64,000 bases of DNA. Origin: Owenia fusiformis (Eukaryota; Annelida; Polychaeta; Sabellida; Oweniidae). The position numbers and the translations under genes are program-made. Each line of letters starts with the position of its first letter. The first letter of the stretch is position 1. Where the stretch lies: the NCBI GenBank assembly GCA_903813345.2, contig CAIIXF020000001.1, positions 43,181,366-43,245,365 on the forward strand, given 5' to 3'. This document shows positions 55,384 to 64,000 of this stretch, piece after piece. The notes under the pieces were generated by a model. It was not told the origin of the DNA and made no database searches. It worked only from the letters and a program-made list of their open reading frames with translations.

Positions 55384-55734
55384 GGGATAAAATATCACTG
55401 TTTTGGCAAGCAGACTTGCTTGAATAACGGTCATTGGTGATAAAAAAGTTAAAGAATAACAAGATGCTTCGAATGAGGTATGATTTGTCTCATATTTTTC
55501 AGAAATGGCTCCATAATCGTCATTTTAAAATTTGAAATTTTCTGAGGTGTCTCATCTTGAGGAATATTTATTGAGCTACTGATCTTACTACAAAAAAATC
55601 TGGCCGGGATCTATGGTTTCATGCCTCAAACTCTCCCAAGCGGTAGAAAAATAATTCCTGTTCACTCTAAGTAGCTAAATAAATGAATCCAAGGCTTCAT
55701 ACCTGCAAATGATGGATAAATTCCTACCAAATCG

Positions 55735-56205
55735 AACGAATGTTTTCCGAACTCCTGTGCAGTGATATATCACTGCGGCGGGCAGGTATCTCACAGTAAG
55801 CATGGTAACTTCGTAATAAACAACTGATGTGATTGGTTCTAGTCTCATGCTCAGGTCGCGTGATTGTAAAATTTAGACAATTTCATTGGTTGAATTGCGC
55901 GTATAATAAACAAATAAATATACTACATGTAATAAACAACACGTGCGGTAAACTATTATCAACACAACTTTTACTCAGATTTCCTTCTTGGTGATTTCTT
56001 CTCATATTTCAATAATTTTGAAATATTTTGACAAAATAATGTTTGGGGAACATTCATGAATACATATTTTATAAGTTGTGTGAAAATTGACCACATATAT
56101 GATGAAAAGGGGAACTATTTTCCCCAAATTTTGGGGATTTTCTTCATCTGCCTGCCGCAGTGTCTATACCGAGACACTGCATGGGAGTTCGAATGTTTTC
56201 GTGAA
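55735..56205. mobile_element. Putative foldback element with ACTGCGGC ends
   Basis: GAATGTTTTCCGAACTCCTGTGCAGTGATATATCACTGCGGCGGGCAG near 55738-55785 is inverted, with small changes, at about 56146-56200. Each arm also contains its own CACTGC/GCAGTG palindrome. Confidence 0.6.
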
Positions 56206-56687
56206 TCGCCATGTTTGTGAGCCAAGGGAGGATTGACTCCCAGCAGAATGCAACATCAGTTAACCTTATTTGCACGTGTCATGTTCCATTCTGGAAGCCA
56301 ATCCTTATTGTGGCGTAATCGGGCTCTAAAATCACCTCAACATTGGAAGAGTCGGCATTAACATGTGAATATCACTTCAAATTATTTTTAAATTCCTATT
56401 TGTCATTATGGACACAAATTCCACTATATTTGTATGTTCGGGACTGAGAAAATAGAGCACTCCATTCACTGAGGTAAGAATTTATGACATATGTGACAAA
56501 ATGTCTTTTTCATCATGTTAGTAATTATTTATGTTCACCACTTTGGCTTCTTCTAAGGCCACTATATCGTGGCCTTCGTCCAAAGATAAATCCCTACATG
56601 TTTTTTACTCCTGTATACGGGTCATATCGTAATCATAAAATTTGAAATCAAATGTTCGCCATTTTTCCACTTCACAATTTGATTTGG

Positions 56688-57297
56688 GAGTTTTGGTCGT
56701 ATTACCTCACCAACAATTCCAAAACACTCATGAAGTGATCAAGTCTTTGTATAAAAAACCTCCTACCTCATACCCACCTACCCACCTACGTGGAACATGA
56801 TACAGTCATTGAAGGGTTCAATTTAAAGATTATTGAATTTCAAAATAGCTCAAATTATTAACATTTCTACAACTCTGGCTTTATTTAATGACTAGACAGA
56901 TGACAGATCCATAAATAAAGGCATATGGATGCATTTTAATGTGTAATGACCCGAAGACGCCCCAGGGGAATAAATAACTAACAGCCGCGAGCATAGGTCC
57001 AACAAGCCAGATAAAGAAATTGAAAGAAAGAGTGCTAAATTTGATACTCCGAGTGGGAATCAAACCCAGCTGGGATGTAGTAGCAACTTGCTATCAAGGG
57101 TCGTTACAAATGCATTTATAATTCATCATAAACTAAGATTTAATAAACTAAGATCTTTAAAATTGAACCTTTCAAAAACTGTATAATGTCCCACGAAGTG
57201 GGTAGGTGGGTATGAGGTAGGAGGTTTTTATAAAAAGACTTGATCACTTCATGTGTGTTTTGGAATTTTTGGTAAGGTAATATGACCAAAACTCGCA
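56688..57297. mobile_element. Foldback element with ~150-base arms
   Basis: Arms at about 56688-56840 and 57140-57297 are reverse complements over CAAAACAC(T/A)CATGAAGTGATCAAGTCTTT and the CCTCCTACCTCATACCCACCTACCCAC block. The spacer contains a solo LTR inserted later (56942-57108). The left arm overlaps the dispersed repeat 56525-56735. Confidence 0.8.
56942..57108 (-). mobile_element. Solo LTR of the TRIM-like family, lacking the A-box segment
   Basis: It starts TGTAATGACCC and ends CAAGGGTCGTTACA, flanked by AATG on both sides (56938-56941, 57109-57112). It shares GAGTGCTAAATT, GTGGGAATCAAACCCAG (B-box side) and GTAGTAGCAACTTGCTATC with the LTRs at 5467 and 5734. The D-arm and anticodon-arm part is deleted. 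Confidence 0.65.
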
Positions 57298-57507
57298 ATT
57301 AATAAAAACTCAGATGTCATCTTCTCAGAATTTTTTCGAGATTTTCAAACCAGAAGTGCAGAACTGGAACTGACCCAAATAAAATTATTGTCTATATTTG
57401 TCATACTTGGTGTATTGAGCACACCCATAGTATCCTTGACAACTATGTATTTTATTTATTACTTGGAATGGTTTCTGGTTTCAGCGTGCAATACAACACA
57501 TCTAAGG

Positions 57508-60500
57508 ATGACATCACAATTCCAGCATGTTCCGATTATCGAAGTTGACAAAGATAATTTCACTGAGATGTGGCCACAAATTCTACTGGCCATGAAAACT
57601 TCTACATTCATCTCTATTGATGCAGTAAGTGAATATTTACAGTTTGTTTGTTGATCTTTAATATAAAGGAAACAGCATACTGTTTGTAATATAAATTGAT
57701 TTCAAATTACATGTGCTATGTCTTACCAGTACATGTTCATATGCATGCATGTACATCTGTTATGAGAAAAATGAATAAATACAAGGTATACATAAAATGA
57801 ATCATTTTCTTCTAAATTTCTATGTTTTTACTTCCAGGAATTGAGTGGGTTGGGAGAGAGGAAAAAACTAAATTCCAAGTAAGTACATGTAATCTCAGTT
57901 GGTAAAACCCAGAATGTTCATCTTGAATAGCCATACAGTAATCGTAAATTTACAATGACTTCATTGTCACATATTGAAACTTAATGATTTTTAGCCTAAT
58001 ATTGGTGCAGAATATATAAAAATGTATAGATGCTACCTATTCAGGCTATTGAAATTTAAAGGTAAGAATATGGTACATCTACTACAGTATATGGTGGTCT
58101 GATTTGAAGTGATTTTAGACATCAACGCTTGGTGGTTTCTTTCATAAATATGTGAATTTACTCAGTTACATATCTTATTAAAAGTATTCACCATTTTATC
58201 TTATAGAGATGTTGAAGAGAGATATAGTTTAATGTCAGAGGTGGCCAGAACTAGATCCATTCTGTCAATTGGACTTTCATGCTTCAAGATTCAGCCACCT
58301 CGTAGCCCAGAATCAGAGAAATCTGAAAATATGGACAAGTCATTGACATTTCTGGTACAGACTTTTAACCTGGTGTTGCTATGTTGTCAGGATTACATTG
58401 TGGAACCCATGTCTCTAGAGTTCCTAGTTAATCATGGCTTTGACTTCAACAAGCAGTATGCTAAAGGAATACACTATTACAGAGGGAATGATAAGGTACA
58501 TAATGGTAACTTATAGTACTCTACTCCTGGTAATTGTCGCGTGCTACTATATTTTGCAGTTTTCGCAAGTTTTGGAAACTTTGCGAAACATAAAAGCTGC
58601 AAAATTCCAAAAGATCTAATTCGCAAAAATTAGTAGCCGCGAAATTTCTAATAATATCATTTTATGTTGCAAAGCCACTCTTAAAGTTACTCTTACTCCT
58701 AAATATTTAAAGAGGAAAACCTGAAACAAATACTCTTAGTTTGTCAGCCTGATAGTTATTATGGTGATAAACTCGCCCTATCAAATTATATAGAAAAGAA
58801 TAATTATCCCATCGAATGAAGTTCAGAGGGATATAGGGAACGCCTCCATCCGTCTGTCCGTACGTACATCCGTCCATCTGTCCGGGCAATAACTCAAATA
58901 CCGTTGGCCCAATTTTGTTCATATTTTGTACATATATACCCTATGGAGGTAGAAGTTCTGTTCGATGGGATTTGCTGCATTGTTGTCTAGTTATACTTAA
59001 GTAAGAATTGTAAATTCATTTAGCCCTTTACTTTTCTTTATTATTACAGAAAGATGCAAAGAAAGACCAGAAAATGATGCGTCAATTATTCTCTGAACTA
59101 TTAATTGCCCAAGTCCCTATAGTTTGCCACAATGGACTAGTCGATCTGGTGTACTTACGTCAGAATCTCTACGCAGAACTTCCTGGGAAACTTTCCACTT
59201 TCATTTCTGATCTCAGTGAAATGTTTTCTGCTGGTGTTTATGATACAAAATATATTGTGGAGTTTGAATCTCGAATGCAAGCTACATATTTGGAGTATGT
59301 CTTCAAGAAAAGGTGAGTTGAACGCAATTTTAAGATGATAAGATGAACTAGCTATGATCAAAAACTGAGCCAATCAGATTGAAGCATAGCTCTCCATTTC
59401 TCCATACATGAATCGACCATTCATTTAATCAGTCTTTATCTTGTGTAATGTCCCTGTTTAGTGTTACGGATTGGTGACACAAGAAGGACAGCTTGTCGAT
59501 TCTTTGACAAACAGCTCCTTCATTTTTATAATTGAATCAGAATAAATGATGATAAATCACAAATAGCTATGCAAGGTATGTCCTGTTCCAGCCAATCCGA
59601 ACACAGTATTTTATATAAATGCACTGCATTATATAACAAATAACTCACCCAAGGTCATTGGTCGAATGGTTGTCAAGTTGACAACTTGCCTCTATGGATT
59701 GAAATTGATGCTTTGCCAACTTGACCGTTGTAAAAAGTTGCATTGAAAATATGTTCTGTCAGTGATTCCATATCTTTTTGGTGATTTCGTAGAAAATATT
59801 TTGCGATGTGTGAAAAGAATTTAAGCCCAATACATGATGCATTGTGGCTGATTTATTCCCCTCAGGTGTTATTGTCTAAGCTTCAAACTCGATGTTGCAC
59901 ATCTCGTTCAAATGTAGAAATAACACAATGGTCCAGTCCACATTGCACTGAGTTAGGGCATTAATCCTTAATTAAATTTCATCATTAAGTAGCTTATTAC
60001 TAATTGCTCCTGTAATATCAATCCAAATTATAATATTGTTTCATTATTTTTATTTTAGCCAGAGAGATAATAATGTAAATGCCACAACCGGCAAAAGATT
60101 CGTCAAGTTAGACTTTATCAAGTACCCAGATAGCTTCCTAAATGTGGTGCTAACTCAGTGTGTACCTGAAGAGGTGCAAGCTTCTATTGATGCTATGCAA
60201 GTCTGTGAAAACTATGCAGTAAGTTTTAATGCAATGTCAAATAAGGTATTGAAATACTTAAATCAATAACAAAAAATAGTCCATGTATAATGGTGATAAA
60301 ATAATTTTTTTCCTAGATTGTTCGACCCAGTGCCTGTGGAAATGTATCCAATTTCTTAGCTTGGAATGTGTCAAAACCAACTACATGCATAATAAGTTGT
60401 TTAGTTTTTTCATACATTTTGAAAATTTGGTGAAAATAGTATTCATGGGGTATTGCCCAAAAAGTGTTTATTTTGGGGTCATCATCAAAGTTGAGTAGGT

Positions 60501-61176
60501 TATACATCAAAATTGTCATTTATCCTTTCAGAACTTTGGCTGGTGCAGTCTAGGTAGCACATGCCCAAAATCCCACAATTTGGATGATATTCTCGATCAT
60601 GAAAATTCAGTCCTAGACAAGAAAGCAGAGAAAAAGAAAAACCGTAGGAAAAGAAAAAGGAAACAGTCTAATAATACTGAGACTGAGGACATAGAAAATG
60701 AAGAATCATCAATGAGTAGACCTGAAACCAATGTGCTTAATAAGGAACTTGATATGACAACTAATGGTTTAGCTTCGGCTGTAATTGGTACCCCTGCTGA
60801 ATCAGGTGTCAAAATTCATTCTTCAGAGACAAAAAGTGTTGACGATGCCCCAGATAGAAACAGTACTGGCACCGTCATTACCAGTGCCACTTCACATTTA
60901 ACCAGGGGACAAAATGGTGGGCATCGTGCTGGCTTCGATGCCTTTATGACTGGCTTTGCAATGGCAACGTTTATTACTAAATGTGGAAAATATGAGACGA
61001 AGGACATTTCAGCTAAAACTATAATGGCAGATTTTAAAATTGAGTCATTGGTAAATCGTGTCTTTCTTTGTGGAAAAGATTTTCCACTTCAAATCGCTAA
61101 AAGCAATTTTTCCAAGACATCAAAAGATCACTCAGAAAAATGGGAAAAGTTATGTATATTGGCTGGTCAGAAATAA
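57508..61176 (+). CDS. TOE1: Target of EGR1 protein 1 (TOE1), nuclear snRNA 3' exonuclease
   Basis: TOE1 is a Cajal-body DEDD deadenylase that trims 3' tails of snRNAs and related small RNAs. Six coding exons are 57508-57624, 57838-57878, 58207-58495, 59050-59312, 60059-60218 and 60532-61176, giving 504 residues (human 510). Catalytic-core motifs are retained: Asp38-Ala-Glu40-LSGLG (human DTELSGLG), RTRSILSIGLSCFK, CHNGLVDLVYL with Asp181, and AGVYDTKY with Asp214. A CCCH zinc finger, Cys286-x8-Cys295-x5-Cys301-x3-His305, spans exons 5 and 6. It is followed by a basic nuclear-localisation stretch (KKKNRRKRKRK) and the conserved C-terminal HRAGFDAFMTG block. The start ATG was chosen by alignment to the N-terminus (VDKDNFTEMWPQ). 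The frame is open 40 codons upstream but hydrophobic and probably untranslated or intronic. AATAAA overlaps the stop codon (61172-61177). Confidence 0.95.
58535..58645. repeat. Hairpin MITE in TOE1 intron 3
   Basis: GTCGCGTGCTACTATATTTTGC and AAAAATTAGTAGCCGCGAAA are imperfect inverted arms. A TTTTCGCAAGTTTTGGAAACTTTGCGAAA palindrome lies between. Confidence 0.5.
58807..58972 (+). mobile_element. Short inverted-repeat element in TOE1 intron 3
   Basis: CCCATCGAA and TTCGATGGG bound about 166 bases. The interior (CCGTCTGTCCGTACG..., AATAACTCAAATACCGTT) is related to 48962-49090. Confidence 0.5.
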
Positions 61177-61261
61177 AAATTCAGTTGTCATATCAAAGGT
61201 CTTGTTGTGTTTATCCCACCAAAAAGAAAAGCCTTATGGGAATAGTACTTCTGCTTGAAAA

Positions 61262-61740
61262 GGAATTTTCAATATGACTGCTAAATTCAAAATGGCCACC
61301 AATTTTCCAAAAAAATGTAATATTTGATAACTCAAATACAAGTCAACGGATTTGGTTCAAATTTTGTAAGCCGATGCCCCAGAAGACTGTAGGGACAAAA
61401 ATGGATTTTAAGATGGCCATCGTATTTAAAATTAAGAAATGTAATCTTTGATAGCTCAAATACCAGTCAACAGATTTGGTTCAAATAGCATATGCTGATG
61501 GCCCCAGGAAATGGGACTCTGTTGAAGAAATTTTGAAGATGGCTGTACGGTTTTCTCATAAAAAAGTAATATGTGATAACTCATATACCAGTTGACATAT
61601 TTGGTTTTTGCTCAAGATGGCTGCTTTATTCAAAATGTCTGCCTTAATTCATGAAAATGTAATCTGTTACCTCACATAATGGTTGACAAATTTTGTATGC
61701 TGGTGCCCTAGGAACAAAGGACTTTACCCGAGAAGAAAGA
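61262..61740 (+). repeat. Diverged ~123-base tandem repeat
   Basis: Three to four copies of a unit containing AAAATGTAAT(A/C)TTTGATA(A/G)CTCAAATAC(A/C)AGTCAAC(G/A)GATTTGGTTCAAAT and AAGATGGC(C/T), beginning about 85 bases after the TOE1 stop codon. Confidence 0.65.
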
Positions 61741-62139
61741 TTGCTGCTGAATTCAAAATTTATGGCAAAAAATGTTCAAATGCATAATTGATTTGATAAA
61801 ATATCGTTTGTTCATTGGACTTTGCAACTCCTTGGAGTCACTGTTTTTCTAGTTGATACACTTAAAGTGTACGAGATTATTGAGAAACCATGTTGGGTAC
61901 ATGCAAGTAATTTGGTACTATAAATAGGGCAAACAAAGAATGTATTAGTACTTAGATGTCTTCCTAAAATGTGATTCTTTTATCGATCGTAAAATCAAAA
62001 AATCATGAAATAGATCCCATGAATACATTGAACAATATTCCATATTAATTCATCAAGGTACCATCAATGTATTGTGTACACTGTATACACCTTGCTATGT
62101 GTCATGGATTGTTCAAGCTGAATGAATTTAGGCCAGTAA

Positions 62140-62279
62140 TGCCTGGGTCACATTTGCTCGGATTCATCTGCTGGCGCCTGCCGATTGAGTATTTTGTTCA
62201 GAATTGCATTCATTTTTGAACAAAATACTCAATCAGCCGGGCGCCAGCCGATAAATCGGAGCAAATGTGACCGAGGCAT
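62140..62279. repeat. Near-perfect hairpin, ~60-base arms
   Basis: TGCCTGGGTCACATTTGCTCGGATTC...GATTGAGTATTTTGTTC is inverted as GAACAAAATACTCAATC...GGAGCAAATGTGACCGAGGCA around an 18-base loop. It is GC-richer than its surroundings and is likely a small foldback MITE. Confidence 0.8.
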
Positions 62280-63450
62280 AAGCTGGACTCTTGTTTGTAA
62301 TATTAAATTAAGTTAACTTAAATTGATTGGTGAACAATGAACATATTAGGGGAGTGGGATCATTAAAAAATATCTTTGCAAGACAGATTGAATTGTTGCA
62401 TTTAAATTAACTCAATCTCATCCAATAAGTTTATGAAACATCAAACAGTGTATTGTTCATAAATATAAATGTAGGTTTATTGTAAAATAATTTTAACCTC
62501 AATATTAACTACAAATTATTCTTCTGAAATATAAGGATTGGCATGTTCAAAATATTGGCAATATTGTTTACATAATTTGAAGGGTGATTTTTAACATGAT
62601 GTAACAACAATCAATTTACAACAGATAAACTTCAGATTAAATTATGCACAAATCAATTACTGAACAGATTTTTTTTGGCAATACAACAGAAATCTCCACA
62701 TTCCATCCACAATTCACACTTGAACTTTCAGCATGTAGTATTACATCACATAATCCATAGCAACAATCAGCAACATCTTAAATTATTCAGGAATGTATAT
62801 GATATACCTGTATTCTATATATTTAATAACTTAAACCAACAGCTTTTATGTAGTTTCATCAAAAAGTAAGTTTGTATAGAATTGTCTAATTGTTAATACT
62901 AAGTACTGTACAGGGACACTTAAAAATATCTTAAAACTTTCTTAAGTGCCTTTATCAGACAAGCTAGATCGATCATGACTAAATAAATATCTTCCAATAG
63001 CTTTCAGATAGCTCAATACAAGTGGTCCCACAATCTGTTGGACACACGTCCATTTTAGCTATAAAAATACACATGGAGCAATCGCATTTGAGTGTTCATA
63101 ATCAAATATGTCACAATTTTGTTTGGCATTTCTCATCTTAGGAAAGCTACTACATGATGTCTTTCATCCAAATATATCCTACGGTACTTTAAGAAAATAC
63201 ATAAATCACAATGTTGGTCTTCTATTCCAATTTTGCTGGAGTTCTAATGAGATTGCGTAAACTCCAGTTGGGCCCAAAGCTATCCTATTTACACTGTAGA
63301 ACTCCATAGTCAACTAAGTTACACCACAGTCACAGTATTACGCCATAGTGTTCTCCCTGATGTCAAATTGTTCTGACACTATGCCGCACACACACATTCA
63401 CTGTATCGTCCACTTTTCACTATTCACTAAACAGTTACCATTGTTATCCA

Positions 63451-63516
63451 TTATGCTGTAGAAGCATCTGCAGCCTCTTTGGCCTTCAAAACATCCTCAA
63501 CAGTCTTCACTTTGAT
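63451..63516 (-). CDS. Last exon of a gene entering from the right edge (unidentified)
   Basis: Behind a good acceptor (ATTTCAG, 63523-63517) an open frame reads IKVKTVEDVLKAKEAADASTA and then TAA at 63453-63451. Only 21 residues are visible, too few for identification. A loose resemblance to the C-terminus of the electron-transfer flavoprotein beta subunit (KVETTEDLVAKLKE in human) was noticed but is weak. Upstream exons would lie beyond 64000. Phase 0 is assumed. Confidence 0.45.
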   Translation of the reverse strand: MKVKTVEDVLKAKEAADASTA

Positions 63517-64000
63517 CTGAAATGATGTACACATATAATAATATGATGATCAGAACATTTCTATAACTAAACAACGCATTAACATGCAAAATATCACCAC
63601 CTGTCATTTGTGACAGAGGCTGAATGCCAGTCGCCAAACACTGACCACAAAAAAGTTAAAGACTATAACAATATATCATAATTTGTGGTGGTGACATAAG
63701 GACAGGTGGTGACATAAAAACTGATACTGCCTTATGACAAGAGGGGGTTCAGCTATGAAGCATCTGTGACTTAAATCATTATTATTATTAGGCATCTGAT
63801 ATCAATGTCAATAGAACATTTTAAAAACATTTACATAGAAGTAGAGTGGACTAAATATTTAAGGCATTCATTCTTATTGTGCCTATGGCCACACAAAATA
63901 AACTGTAGTTCATGTAATTTTTTCTTGTTTTTGTCAATATTATTCTTGTGTTGCTGTTGTGTTGTGTTGTTGCAAAATAAACTTTTTAGGCCTCTATGAT
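63517..64000 (-). other. Intron of the right-edge gene
   Basis: AT-rich sequence with one GTCACCACC MITE (63577-63715). No further exon is recognised up to the window end. Confidence 0.4.
63577..63715 (-). mobile_element. MITE, GTCACCACC family, copy 6
   Basis: AACATGCAAAATATCACCACCTGTC, then AAAAAAGTTAAAGACTATAAC, ending in two tandem GTGGTGACATA motifs. It lies in the intron just upstream of the last exon of the right-edge gene. Confidence 0.6.

Larger units (their letters stand above)
54792..57507. other. Divergent intergenic tract between GADD45GIP1 and TOE1
   Basis: It holds three inverted-repeat structures (55289-55383, 55735-56205, 56688-57297), a solo LTR (56942-57108) and the right copy of a dispersed repeat (56525-56735). 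TOE1 promoter elements are not obvious. A TTTCAG at 57478-57483 just before the TOE1 start may be the acceptor of a 5' UTR exon. Confidence 0.7.
61177..63450. other. Convergent intergenic tract after TOE1
   Basis: It holds a diverged tandem repeat (61262-61740), a long hairpin (62140-62279) and AT-rich DNA. A minus-strand AATAAA at 62476-62481 could end the right-hand gene. No coding region is recognised. Confidence 0.7.

Noticed and set aside
57388-57507. N-terminal hydrophobic extension of TOE1
   Set aside because: The upstream in-frame codons contain a likely splice acceptor, and homology begins at the ATG at 57508. TOE1 is nuclear and has no signal peptide.
63451-63516. Naming the right-edge gene ETFB
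   Set aside because: Only 21 residues are visible and the similarity is weak, so no symbol is assigned.

Overview
The window is AT-rich animal nuclear DNA. It holds spliced genes with GT-AG introns and phase-consistent exons, and many short non-autonomous mobile elements. Gene content (an EF-hand protein of the sarcoplasmic calcium-binding type, ArfGAP1, KRI1, mL64/CRIF1, TOE1) and the repeat style suggest a lophotrochozoan, most likely a mollusc. That taxonomic call is inference, because no lineage-diagnostic gene is present.

Layout. (1) 1-4863, minus: ARFGAP1, nine coding exons, running off the left edge. (2) 5268-48648, plus: KRI1, 16 coding exons that join into one 753-residue frame. It starts 404 bases from the ARFGAP1 start codon, so the two share a short divergent promoter. 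Intron 5 is about 20 kb and contains, on the opposite strand, an intronless EF-hand gene (17572-18375). (3) 52297-54731, minus: GADD45GIP1 (mitoribosomal protein mL64), two exons, tail-to-tail with KRI1. (4) 57508-61176, plus: TOE1, six coding exons, 504 residues. (5) 63451-63516, minus: the last exon of a further gene that enters from the right edge.

Four genes serve RNA, ribosome or traffic housekeeping: KRI1 in nucleolar small-subunit assembly, mL64 in the mitoribosome, TOE1 in snRNA 3'-end trimming, and ARFGAP1 in COPI coat dynamics. They look like independent neighbours, not a pathway cluster.

The introns and intergenic tracts are dense in mobile DNA. The most interesting item is in KRI1 intron 1. 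It is a miniature LTR retroelement (TRIM-like) with only 68 bases between its LTRs, a primer-binding site matching the 3' end of tRNA-Leu(CAA), and LTRs that carry a tRNA-like Pol III promoter body. One LTR is split by a roughly 0.88-kb long-inverted-repeat element with a 9-base target duplication. Also present are mariner-like, piggyBac-like and several foldback/MITE families, a 1.25-kb 22-base minisatellite, and a degenerate satellite rich in TGACCTTGA motifs.
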